Positions 35,640 to 49,800 of a DNA stretch of 64,000 bases are shown here, one piece after another; within the stretch, counting starts at the first letter, position 1; every line of letters begins with the position of its first letter. The notes below the pieces were generated by a model. That model did not search any database. It was not told where the DNA came from and saw nothing but the letters and a program-made list of their open reading frames with translations. Source of the stretch: Calliopsis andreniformis (lineage: Eukaryota > Arthropoda > Insecta > Hymenoptera > Andrenidae); the NCBI RefSeq assembly GCF_051401765.1, contig NW_027480438.1:5580001-5644000 (forward strand). The letters run 5' to 3'. The translations under genes and the position numbers were made by a program.

Positions 35640-38600
35640 TCAATCCTCAATCCTCTATCCTCAATCCTCAATCCTGAATGTTCAATCCTCAATACCCAAT
35701 CCACAATCTTCAATCCTCAAACCTCAATCCTCAATCCTCAATCCTCAATCCTCAATCCTCAATCCTCAAACCTCATTCTTCAATCCTCAATACCAAATCC
35801 TCAATCTTCAATCATCAACACTCAATCCTCAATACGCAATCCTCAATCCAAAATCCTCAATCCTCAATCCTCAGTCCTCAGTCCTCAAACCTCAATCCTC
35901 AACCCTCAACCCTCATGCTCAATCCTCAATCCTCGATCCTCAATCCTCAATCCTCAATCTTCAATCCTCAATACTCAATCTTTAATCCTCAATCCTCAGT
36001 CCTCAAACCTGAATTCTGAGTCCTCAGTCCTGAATCCTCAACCTTCAGCCCTCAGTCCTCAACTATCAGTTGTCAATCCTCAGTCCTCAATAGAATATCC
36101 ACAATATACAGCTTTCAATACTCAATACTCAATCTGCAATCTTCAAACCTGTATCCACAGACATCAATTCTCATCACTCAACCCTCAACACTCAGTCCTC
36201 AATGTACAATCCTCAATCCTCAATTCTCTATCTTCAATCCTCAATACTGAATCTTCAATCCTAAATCCTCAATCCTCAATCCTCAATCCTCAATCCTCAA
36301 TCTTCAATCCTCAGTCCGCAATCCTCAATCTTCAATCCTCAATCCTCAATCCTGAATCCTCAACCTTCAGCCCTCAGTCCTCAACAATCAGTTGTCAATC
36401 CTCAATCCTCAATACAGCATCATCAATTCACTGTTTTCCATACTCAATACTCAATCTGCAATCTTCAAATCTCTATCCACAAGCACCAATGCTCACCACT
36501 CAACCCTCAACACTCCGTCCCCAATCCTCAATCCTCAATCCTCATTCTTCAATTCTCAATACCAAATCCTCAATCTTCAATCCTCAATCCTCAATTCGCA
36601 ATCCTCAATCCTCAATCCTCAGACCTCAAGCATCAATACCCAACCCTCTGTCCTCGTCCTCAATCCACAACCCTTAATCCTCAATCCGCAATCTTCAAAC
36701 CTCAGTCCTCAATCTTCAATCCTCAATACTCAATCTTCAACACTCAATCTTCAATCCTCAATCCTCAATCCTCATTCTTCAATCCTCAACACCCAATCCT
36801 CAATCTTCAATCCTCAATCCTCAATCCTCAATTCTCAATCCTCAGTCCTCAATCCTCAGACCTCAATCTTCAGTCCTCAGTCCCCAATCCTCAATCCTCA
36901 ACCCTCAGCCCTCATCCTCATTCCTCAATTCTCAATCCTCAATACTCAATCCTCAATCTTCAACCCTCAATACTCAATCTTCAATCCTCAATCCTCAGTC
37001 CTCAAACCTCATTTCTGAATCCTCAATCCTGAATCCTCAACCTTCAGCCCTCAGTCCTGAACAATCAGTTGCCAATCCTCAATCCTCAATAGAATATCCT
37101 CAATTCACAGATTGCAATACTCAATACTCAATCTGCAATCTTCAAATCTCTATCCACAAACATCCATTCTCACCACTCAGCCCTCAACACTCAGTCCTCA
37201 ATGTTCAATCCTCAATCCTCAATTCTCAATCTTGAATCCTCAATACTGAATCATCAATCCTCAATACTCAGTCCTCAATCCTCAATCCTCAATCTTCAAT
37301 CCTCATTCCCCAATCCTTAATCTTCAATCCTCAATCCTCAACCCTCAATCCTCAATCTTCAATCCTCAATCCTCAATCCTCAATCCTCAATCCTCAATCC
37401 TCAATCTTCAATCCTCAATACTCAATCTTCAATCCTCAATCCTCAATCCTCAATCCTCAATCTTCAATCCTCAATACTCTATCTTCAATCCTCAATCCTC
37501 AATCCTCAATCCTCAGTCCTCATTCTTCGATCCTCAATACCCAATCCTCAATCTTCAATCCTCGATCCTCAATCCTCAATTCGCAACCCTCAATCCTCAA
37601 TCCTCAGACCTCAAGCATCAATACCCAACCCTCAGTCCTCGTCATCAATCCACAACCCTCAATCCTCAATCGTGAATGTTCATTCATCAATATTCAACCT
37701 TCAATCATCAATCCTCAATCTTCAATACTCAATCCTCAATCCTCAATCCTCAATCCTCAATCCTCAGTACCCAATCCTCAATCCTCAATCCTCAATCCGC
37801 GATCCTCAATCCTCAATCGTCAATTCTCAATCCTCAGTCCTCAAACCTCAATCCTGAATCCTCAATCCTGAATCCTCAATCTTCAGCCCTCAGTCCTCAA
37901 CAATCAGTTGTCAATCCTCAATCCTCAATAGAATATCACCAATTCACAATTTTCAATACTCAATACTCAATCTGCAATCTTCAAATCTCTATCCACAAAC
38001 ATCAATTCTCATTACTCAACCCTCAACACTCAGTCCCCAATCCTCAATATTCAATCCTCAATCCTCAATCCTCGATCCTCAATTCTCAACCATCAATCCT
38101 CCATGCTCAATCTTCATTCCTCAATCCTCAATCTACAATCCTCAATACCCAATCTTCAACTCTCAATCTTCAATCCTCAATCCTCTATCCTCATTCTTCA
38201 ATCCTCAACACCCAATCCTCAATCTTCGATCCTCAATCCTCAATCCTCAATTCTCAATCCTCAATCCTGAATCCTCAGACATCAAACATCAATACTCAAC
38301 CCTCAGTCCTCGTCCGCAATCCACAACCCTCAATCCTCAATCCTCAATCTTCAATCATCAATATTCAATATTCAATCCTCAATCCTCAATCCTCTATCCT
38401 CAATCCTCAATCCTGAATGTTCAATCCTCAATACCCAATCCTCAATCTTCAATCCTCAATACTCAATCCTCAATCCTCAATCCTCAATCCTCAGTCCTCA
38501 AACCTCAATCCTGAATCCTCAATCCTGAATCCTCAATCTTCAGCCCTCAGTCCTCAACAATCAATTGTTAGTCCTCAATCCTCAATAGAATATACCCAAT

Positions 38601-40845
38601 TCACAGTTTTCGATACTCAATCCCCAATCTTCAATCTTCAAATCTCGATCCACAAACATCAATTCTCATCACTCAAAGCTCGACACTCAGTCCCCAATCC
38701 TCAATCCTCAATCCTCAATCTTCAATCCTCAATACTCAATCTTCAATCCTCAATCCTCAATCTTCAATCCCCAATACCCAATCCTCAATCTTCAATCCTC
38801 AATCCTCAATCCTCAATCCTCAACCTTGAATCCTCAATACTCAATCTTCAATCCTCAATCCTCAATTTCCAATCCTCAACACTCAATCTTCAATCCTCAA
38901 TCCTCAATTCTCAATCATCAATACTCAATCCTCAATTGTCAATCCTCAATCCTCAATCCTCAATCTTCAATCCTCAATACTCAATCTTCAATACTCAATC
39001 CTCAATCCTCAATCCTCAATCCTAAATCCTCAATCCTCAATCCTCAATCCCCAATCCCAATTCCTCAATCCTCAATCCTCAATCGTCAATCCTCAATCCT
39101 CAATCTTCATTCCTCAATACTCAATCTTCAATCCTCAATCCTCAATCCTCAATCCTCAATCCTCAATCCTCAATCCTCAATCTTCAATCCTCAATACTCA
39201 ATCTTCAACCCTCAATCTTCAATCCTCAATCCTCTATCCTCATTCTTCAATCCTCAACACCCAATCCTCAATCTTCAATCCTCAATCCTCAATCCTCAAT
39301 TCTCAATCCACAATCCTCAGTCCTCAATCCTCAGACCTCAAACATCAATACTCTACCCTCAGTCCTCGTCCGCAATCCACAACCCTCAATCCTCAATCCT
39401 CAATCTTCAATCATCAATATTCAATCTTCAATCCTCAATCCTCTATCCTCAATCCTCAATCCTGAATGTTCAATCCTCAATACCCAATCCTCAATCTCCA
39501 ATCCTCAATACTCAATCCTCAATCCTCAATCCTCAATCCTCAGTCCTCAATCCCCAATTCTCAACCCTCAATCCTCAATCCTCAGACCTCAAACATCAAT
39601 ACTCAGACCTCAGCCCTCGTCCGCAATCCACAACCCTCAATCCTCAATCCTCAATCTTCAATCATCAATATTCAACCTTCAATCCTCAATCCTCAATCTT
39701 CAATCCTCAATACTCAATCTTCAATACTCAATCCTCAATCCTCAATCCTCAATCCTCAATCCTCAATCCTCAATCCCCAATCCCAATTCCTCAATCCTCA
39801 ATCCTCAATCCTCAATCGTCAATCCTCAATCCTCAATCTTCAATCCTCAATACTCAATCTTCAATCCTCAATCCTCAATCCTCAATCCTCAATCCTCAAT
39901 CCTCAATCCTCAATCTTCAATCCTCAATACTCAATCTTCAACCCTCAATCTTCAATCCTCAATCCTCTATCCTCATTCTTCAATCCTCAACACCCAATCC
40001 TCAATCTTCAATCCTCAATCCTCAATCCTCAATTCTCAATCCACAGTCCTCAATCCTCATTCCTCAGACCTCAAACATCAATACTCTACCCTCAGTCCTC
40101 GTCCGCAATCCACAACCCTCAATCCTCAATCCTCAATTTTCAATCATCAATATTCAATCTTCAATCCTCAATCCTCAATACTCTATCCTCAATCCTCAAT
40201 CCTGAATGTTCAATCCTCAATACCCAATCCTCAATCTCCAATCCTCAATACTCAGACCTCAATCCTCAATCCTCAATCCTCAGACCTCAATCCTCAATTC
40301 TCAATCTTCAATCCTCAATCCTCAGACCTCAAACATCAATACTCAACCCTCAGCCCTCGTCCGCAATCCACAACCCTCAATCCTCAATCCTCAATCTTCA
40401 ATCATCAATATTCAATCTTCAATCCTCAATCCTCAATCCTCTATCCTCAATCCTCAATCCTGAATGTTCAATCCTCAATACCCAATCCTCAACCTTCAAT
40501 CCTCAATCCTCAATCCTCAATCCTCAAAACCTCAATCCTCAGTCCTGAAACCTCAATACCGAATCCTCAATCCTGAATCCTCAATCTTCAGCCCCCAGTC
40601 CTCAACAATCAATTGTCAGTCCTTAATCCTCAATAGAATATACCCAATTCTCAGTTTTCAATACTCAATCCCCAATCTTCAATCTTCAAATCTCAATCCA
40701 CAAACATCAATTCTCATCACTCAACGCTCGACACTCAGTCTCCAATCCTCAATCTTCAATCCTCAATCCTCAATCCTCAATCCTCAATCCTCAATTTTCA
40801 ATCCTCAATACTCAATCTTCAATCCTCAATCCTCAAACCTGAACC

Positions 40846-43800
40846 CTCAATCCTCAATCCTCAATCTTCAATCCTCAATACTCAATCTTCAATCCTCAAT
40901 CCTCAATCCTCAATCCTCAATCCTCAATCTTCAATCCTCAATAATCTATCTTCAATCCTCAATCCTCAATCCTCAATCCTCAGTCCTCATTCTTCGATCC
41001 TCAATACCCAATCCTCAATCTTCAATCCTCGATCCTCAATCCTCAATTCGCAATCCTCAATCCTCAATCCTCAGACCTCAAGCATCAATACCCAACCCTC
41101 AGTCCTCGTCATCAATCCACAACCCTCAATCCTCAATCGTGAATCTTCATTCATCAATATTCAACCTTCAATCATCAATCCTCAATCTTCAATCCTCAAT
41201 CCTCAATCCTCAATCCTCAATCCTCAATCCTCAGTACCCAATCCTCAATCCTCAATCCTCAATCCGCGATCCTCAATCCTCAATCGTTAATTCTCAATCC
41301 TCAGTCCTCAAACCTCAATCCTGAATCCTCAATCCTGAATCCTCAATCTTCAGCCCTCAGTCCTCAACAATCAGTTGTCAATCCTCAATCCTCAATAGAA
41401 TATCACCAATTCACAATTTTCAATACTCAATACTCAATCTGCAATCTTCAAATCTCTATCCACAAACATCAATTCTCATCACTCAACCCTCAACACTCAG
41501 TCCCCAATCCTCAATATTCAATCCTCAATCCTCAATCCTCGATCCTCAATTCTCAACCATCAATCCTCAATGCTCAATCTTCATTCCTCAATCCTCAATC
41601 TACAATCCTCAATACCCAATCGTCAACTCTCAATCTTCAATCCTCAATCCTCTATCCTCATTCTTCAATCCTCAACACCCAATCCTCAATCTTCAATCCT
41701 CAATCCTCAATCCTCAATTCTCAATCCTCAATCCTGAATCCTCAGACCTCAAACATCAATACTCAACCCTCAGTCCTCGTCCGCAATCCACAACCCTCAA
41801 TCCTCAATCCTCAATCTTCAATCATCAATATTCAATATTCAATCCTCAATCCTCAATCCTCTATCCTCAATCCTCAATCCTGAATGTTCAATCCTCAATA
41901 CCCAATCCTCAATCTTCAATCCTCAATACTCAATCCTCAATCCTCAATCCTCAATCCTCAGTCCTCAAACCTCAATCCTGAATCCTCAATCCTGAATCCT
42001 CAATCTTCAGCCCTCAGTCCTCAACAATCAATTGTTAGTCCTCAATCCTCAATAGAATATACCCAATTCACAGTTTTCGATACTCAATCCCCAATCTTCA
42101 ATCTTCAAATCTCGATCCACAAACATCAATTCTCATCACTCAAAGCTCGACACTCAGTCCCCAATCCTCAATCTTCAATCCTCAATCATCAATCCTCAAT
42201 CCTCAATCCTCAATCTTCAATCCTCAATACTCAATCTTCAATCCTCAATCCTCAATCTTCAATCCCCAATACCCAATCCTCAATCTTCAATCCTCAATCC
42301 TCAATCCTCAATTCTCAACACTGAATCCTCAATCCTCAGACCTCAAGCATTAATACTCAACCCTCAGTCCTCGTCCGCAATCCACAACCCTCAATCCTCA
42401 ATCCTCAATCTTCAATCATCAATATTCAATCCTCAATCCTCAATCCTCAATCCTCTATCCTCAATCCTCAATCCTGAAATGTTCAATCCTCAATACCCAA
42501 TCCTCACTCTTCAATCCTCAATCCTCAATCCTCAATCCTTAATCCTCAATCCTCGATCCTCAATCCTCAATCCTCAATCTTCAATCCTCAATACTCAATC
42601 TTTAATCCTCAATCCTCAGTCCTCAAACCTCAATTCTGAGTCCTCAGTCCTGAATCCTCAACCTTCAGCCCTCAGTCCTCAACAATCAGTTGTCAATACT
42701 CAGTCCTCAATAGAATATCCTCAATTCACAGCTTTCAATACTTAATACTCAATCTGCAATCTTCAAACCTCTATCCACAGACATCAATTCTCATCACTCA
42801 ACACGCAATACTCAGTCCTCAGTGTTCAATCCTCAATCCTCAATTCTCTATCTTCAATCCTCAATACTGAATCTTCAATCCTAAATCCCCAATCCTCAAT
42901 CCTCAATCCTCAATCCTCAATCTTCAATCCTCAGTCCGCAATCCTCAATCGTCAATCTCCAATCCTGAATTGTCAATCTTCAATCCTCAATCCTCAATCC
43001 TCAATCCTCAATCCTCAATCCTCATTCTCCAATCCCCAATACCCAATCCTCAATCTTCAATCCTCAATCCTCAATCCTCAATTCTCAACACTGAATCCTC
43101 AATCCTCAGACCTCAAGCATCAATACTCAACCCTCAGTCCTCGTCCGCAATCCACAACCCTCAATCCTCAATCCTCAATCTTCAATCATCAATATTCAAT
43201 CTTCAATCCTCAATCCTCAATCCTCTATCCTCAATCCTCAATCCTGAATGTTCAATCCTCAATACCCAATCCTCAATCTTCAATCCTCAATCCTCAATCC
43301 TCAATCCTTAATCCTCAATCCTCGATCCTCAATCCTCAATCCTCAATCTTCAATCTTCAATCCTCAGTCCGCAATCCTCAATCTTCGATCCTCAATCCTC
43401 AATCCTGAATCCTCAATCTTCAGCCCTCAGTCCTCAACAATCAGTTGTCAATCCTCAATCCTCAATACAACATCATCAATTCACAGTTTTCAATACTCAA
43501 TACTCAATCTGCTATCCTCAAATCTCTATCCACAAACACCAATGCTCATCACTCAACTCTCAACACTCCGTCCCCAATCCTCAATCCTCAATCCTCATTC
43601 TTCAATCCTCAATACCAAATCCTCAATCTTCAATCCTCAATCCTCAATTCGCAATCCTCAATCCTCAATCCTCAGACCTCAAGCATCAATACCCAACCCT
43701 CAGTCCTCGTCCTCAATCCTCAATCCTCAATCCTCAATCCTCAATCCTCTATCTTCAATCCTCAATACTCAACATTTAATCCTCAATCCTCAGTCCTCAA

Positions 43801-46800
43801 ACCTCAATTCTGAGTCCTCAGTCCTGAATCCTCAACCTTCAGCCCTCAGTCCTCAACAATCAGGTGTCAATCCTCAATCCTCAATAGAATATCACCAATT
43901 CACAGTTTTCAATACTCAATACTCAATCTGCAATCTTCAAATCTCTATCCACAAACATCAATTCTCATCACTCAACCCTCAACACTCAGTCCACAATCTT
44001 CAATCCTCAATCCTCAATCCTCAATCTTGAATCCTCAATACTCAATCTTCAATCCTGAATCCTCAATCCTCAATCCTCAACACTCAATCCTCAATCGTCA
44101 ATCCTCAATCCCCAATCCACAATCTTCAATCCTCTATCCTCAATCCTCAATCCTCAATCCTCAATCCTCAAACTTCAATCCTCAATACTCAACCTTCAAT
44201 ATGCAATCCTCAATCCTCAATCCTCAATTCTCAATACTCAATCGTCAATCTTCAATCCCCAATACTCAATCTTCAATCCTCAGTCCTCAATCCTCAATCC
44301 TCAATCCTCATTCTTCAATCCTCAATACCCAATCCTCAATCTTCAATCCTCAATCCTCAATCCTCAAATCTCAATCCTCAATCCCCAGTCCTCAGTCCTC
44401 AAACCTCAATCCTCAACCCTCAGCCCTCATCCTCAATCCTCAATCCTCAATCCTCAATCCTCAATCCTCTATCTTCAATCCTCAATACTCAACCTTTAAT
44501 CCTCAATCCTCAGTCCTCAAACCTCAATTCTGAGTCCTCAGTCCTGAATCCTCAACCTTCAGCCCTCAGTCCTCAACAATCAGGTGTCAATCCTCAATCC
44601 TCAATAGAATATCACCAATTCACAGTTTTCAATACTCAATACTCAATCTGCAATCTTCAAATCTCTATCCACAAACATCAATTCTCTTCACTCAATCCTC
44701 AACACTCAGTCCCCAATCCTCAATATTCAATCCTCAATCCTCAATCCTCGATCCTCAATCCTCAACCTTCAATCCTCAATGCTCAATCTTCAATACTCAA
44801 TCCTCAATACTCAATCCTCAATTCTCAATCCTCAATCGTCAATCTTGAATCCTCTATACTCAATCTTCGATCCTCAGTCCTCAATCCTCAATCCTCAGTC
44901 CTCAGTCCTCAATCCTCAATTCTCAATCCTCAATCCTCAATCCTCCATCCTCAATCCTCAATCCTCAATCCTCAATCTTCAATCCTCAGTCCGCAATGCT
45001 CAATCTTCAATCCTCAATCCTCAATCCTGGATCCTCAATCTCCAGCCCTCAGTCCTCAACAATCAGTTGTCAATCCCCAATCCTGAATACCACATCATCA
45101 ATTCACAGTTTTCAATACTCAACACTCAATCTGCAATCTTCAAATCTCTATCCACAAACATCAATTCTCATCACTCATCCCTCAACACTCCGTCTCCAAT
45201 CCTCAATCTTCAATCCTCAATCCTCAATCCTCAATCCTCACTCCTCAATTTTCAATCCTCAATACTCAATCTTCAATCCTCAACCCTCAATCCTCAATCA
45301 TCAATCCTCAATCCTCAATCCTCAACCCTCAATCATCAGTCCTGAAACCTCAATCCCGAATCCTCAATCCTGAATCCGCAAACTTCAGTCCTCAGTCCTC
45401 AACAATCAGTTGTCAATCCTCAATCCTCAATAGAATATCCTCAATTCACAGTTATCAATACTCAATCCCCATTCTTCAGTCGTCAAATCTCAATCCACAA
45501 ACATCAATCCTCATCACTCAACCCTCAACACTCAGTCCTCAATCTTCAATCCCCAATCCTCAATCCTCAATCCTCAACCTTGAATCCTCAATACTCAATC
45601 TTCAATCCTCAATGCTCAATTCCCAATCCTCAACACTCAATCCTCAATCCTCAATCCTCAATTCTCAATCATCAATACTCAATCCACAAACATCAATTCT
45701 CATCACTCAACGCTCAACACTCAGACCTCAATCTTCAATCCTCAATCCTCAATCCTCAATCCTCAACCTTGAATCCTCAATACTCAATCTTCAATCCTCA
45801 ATCCTCAATTCCCAATCCTCAACACTCAATCTTCAATCCTCAATCCTCAATTCTCAATCATCAATACTCAATCCTCAATCGTCAATCTTCAATCCTCAAT
45901 CCTCAATCTTCAATCCTCAATACTCAATCTTCAATACTCAATCCTCAATCCTCAATCCTCAATCCTCAATCCTCAATCCTCAATCCCCAATCCCAATTCC
46001 TCAATCCTCAATCCTCAATCGTCAATCCTCAATCCTCAATCTTCAATCCTCAATACTCAATCTTCAATCCTCAATCCTCAATCCTCAATCCTCAATCCTC
46101 AATCCTCAATCCTCAATCTTCAATCCTCAATACTCAATCTTCAACCCTCAATCTTCAATCCTCAATCCTCTATCCTCATTCTTCAATCCTCAACACCCAA
46201 TCCTCAATCTTCAATCCTCAATCCTCAATCCTCAATTCTCAATCCACAATCCTCAGTCCTCAATCCTCAGACCTCAAACATCAATACTCTACCCTCAGTC
46301 CTCGTCCGCAATCCACAACCCTCAATCCTCAATCCTCAATCTTCAATCATCAATATTCAATCTTCAATCCTCAATCCTCTATCCTCAATCCTCAATCCTG
46401 AATGTTCAATCCTCAATACCCAATCCTCAATATCCAATCCTCAATACTCAATCCTCAATCCTCAATCCTCAATCCTCAGTCCTCAATCCCCAATTCTCAA
46501 CCCTCAATCCTCAATCCTCAGACCTCAAACATCAATAGCCAGACCTCAGCCCTCGTCTGCAATCCACAACCCTCAATCCTCAATCCTCAATCTTCAATCA
46601 TCAATATTCAACCTTCAATCCTCAATCCTCAATCTTCAATCCTCAATACTCAATCGTCAATACTCAATCCTCAATCCTCAATCCTCAATCCTCAATCCTC
46701 AATCCTCAATCCCCAATCCCAATTCCTCAATCCTCAATCCTCAATCCTCAATCCTCAATCGTCAATCCTCAATCCTCAATCTTCAATCCTCAATACTCAA

Positions 46801-49800
46801 TCTTCAATCCTCAATCCTCAATCCTCAATCCTCAATCCTCAATCCTCAATCCTCAATCTTCAATCCTCAATACTCAATCTTCAACCCTCAATCTTCAATC
46901 CTCAATCCTCTATCCTCATTCTTCAATCCTCAACACCCAATCCTCAATCTTCAATCCTCAATCCTCAATCCTCAATTCTCAATCCACAGTCCTCAATCCT
47001 CATTCCTCAGACCTCAAACATCAATACTCTACCCTCAGTCCTCGTCCGCAATCCACAACCCTCAATCCTCAATCCTCAATTTTCAATCATCAATATTCAA
47101 TCTTCAATCCTCAATCCTCAATACTCTATCCTCAATCCTCAATCCTGAATGTTCAATCCTCAATACCCAATCCTCAATCTCCAATCCTCAATACTCAGTC
47201 CTCAATCCTCAATCCTCAATCCTCAGACCTTAATCCTCAATTCTCAATCCTCAATCCTCAATCCTCAGACCTCAAACATCAATACTCAACCCTCAGCCCT
47301 CGTCCGCAATCCACAACCCTCAATCTTCAATCCTCAATCTTCAATCATCAATATTCAATCTTCAATCCTCAATCCTCAATCCTCTATCCTCAATCCTCTA
47401 TCCTGAATGTTCAATCCTCAATACCCAATCCTCAACCTTCAATCCTCAATCCTCAATCCTCAATCCTCAAAACCTCAATCCTCAGTCCTGAAACCTCAAT
47501 ACCGAATCCTCAATCCTGAATCCTCAATCTTCAGCCCCCAGTCCTCAACAATCAATTGTCAGTCCTTAATCCTCAATAGAATATACCCAATTCTCAGTTT
47601 TCAATACTCAATCCCCAATCTTCAGTCTTCAAATCTCAATCCACAAACATCAATTCTCATCACTCAACGCTCGACACTCAGTCTCCAATCCTCAATCTTC
47701 AATCCTCAATCCTCAATCCTCAATCCTCAATCCTCAATCTTCAATCCTCAATACTCAATCTTCAATCCTCAATCCTCAAACCTGAACCCTCAATCCTCAA
47801 TACTCAATCCTCAATCGTCAATCTCCAATCCTGAATTGTCAATCTTCAATCCTCAATCCTCAATCATCAATCCTCAATCCTCATTCTTCAATCCCCAATA
47901 CCCAATCCTCAATCTTCAATCCTCAATCCTCAATCCTCAATTCTCAACACTCAATCCTCAATCCTTAGACCTCAAGCATCAATACTCAACCCTCAGTCCT
48001 CGTCCGCAATCCACAACCCTCAATCCTCAATCCACAATCTTCAATCATCAATATTCAATCTTCAATCCTCAATCCTCAATCCTCTATCCTCAAACCTCAA
48101 TCCTGAATGTTCAACCCTCAATACCCAATCCTCAATCTTCAATCCTCAATAATCAATCCTCAATCCTCAATCCTAAATCCTCAGTCCTCAAACCTCAATC
48201 CTGAATCCTCAATCCTCAATCCTCAACCTTCAGCCCTCAGTCCTCAACAATCAATTGTCAGTCCTCAATCCTCAATAGAATATACCCAATTCACAGTTTT
48301 CAATACTCAATCCCCAATCTTCAATCTTCAAATCTCAATCCACAAACATCAATTCTCATCACTCAACGCTCGACACTCAGTCCCCAATCCTCAATCTTCA
48401 ATCCTCAATCCTCAATCCTCAGTCCTCAATTCTCAATCCTCATTCTTCAATCCCCAATACCCAATCCTCAACCTTCAATCCTCAATCCTCAATCCTCAAT
48501 TCTCAACACTCCATCCTCAATCCTCGGACCTCAAGCATCAATACTCAACCCTCAGTCCTCGTCCGCAATCCACAACCCTCAATCCTCAATCCTCAACCTT
48601 CAATCATCAATATTCAACCTTCAATCTCAATCCTCAATCCTCTATCCTCAATCCTCAATCCTGAATGTTCAATCCTCAATACCCAATCCACAATCTTCAA
48701 TCCTCAAACCTCAATCCTCAATCCTCAATCCTCAATCCTCAATCCTCAATCCTCAAACCTCATTCTTCAATCCTCAATACCAAATCCTCAATCTTCAATC
48801 ATCAACACTCAATCCTCAATACGCAATCCTCAATCCAAAATCCTCAATCCTCAATCCTCAGTCCTCAGTCCTCAAACCTCAATCCTCAACCCTCAACCCT
48901 CATCCTCAATCCTCAATCCTCGATCCTCAATCCTCAATCCTCAATCTTCAATCCTCAATACTCAATCTTTAATCCTCAATCCTCAGTCCTCAAACCTGAA
49001 TTCTGAGTCCTCAGTCCTGAATCCTCAACCTTCAGCCCTCAGTCCTCAACTATCAGTTGTCAATCCTCAGTCCTCAATAGAATATCCACAATATACAGCT
49101 TTCAATACTCAATACTCAATCTGCAATCTTCAAACCTGTATCCACAGACATCAATTCTCATCACTCAACCCTCAACACTCAGTCCTCAATGTACAATCCT
49201 CAATCCTCAATTCTCTATCTTCAATCCTCAATACTGAATCTTCAATCCTAAATCCTCAATCCTCAATCCTCAATCCTCAATCCTCAATCTTCAATCCTCA
49301 GTCCGCAATCCTCAATCTTCAATCCTCAATCCTCAATCCTGAATCCTCAACCTTCAGCCCTCAGTCCTCAACAATCAGTTGTCAATCCTCAATCCTCAAT
49401 ACAGCATCATCAATTCACTGTTTTCCATACTCAATACTCAATCTGCAATCTTCAAATCTCTATCCACAAGCACCAATGCTCACCACTCAACCCTCAACAC
49501 TCCGTCCCCAATCCTCAATCCTCAATCCTCATTCTTCAATTCTCAATACCAAATCCTCAATCTTCAATCCTCAATCCTCAATTCGCAATCCTCAATCCTC
49601 AATCCTCAGACCTCAAGCATCAATACCCAACCCTCTGTCCTCGTCCTCAATCCACAACCCTTAATCCTCAATCCGCAATCTTCAAACCTCAATCCTCAAT
49701 CTTCAATCCTCAATACTCAATCTTCAACACTCAATCTTCAATCCTCAATCCTCAATCCTCATTCTTCAATCCTCAACACCCAATCCTCAATCTTCAATCC

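Larger units (their letters stand above)
28236..40845 (+). repeat. 12.6-kb tandem unit, copy 1
   Basis: Position 28236 pairs with 40846, the first base after this copy, so the two copies are exactly head to tail at 12,610 bp. Going back from the rare word ATAATCTATC (28331 and 40941), identity stops just before 28236. Module anchors inside are 28789, 29446, 30104, 30859, 31278, 31998, 32481, 32824, 34593, 35292, 36094, 36416, 37093, 37932, 38589 and 40637. Their order of subtypes (C B A' D C C D A B B A' D A' C B B) is a barcode for the unit. The unit itself contains smaller repeats. Confidence 0.88.
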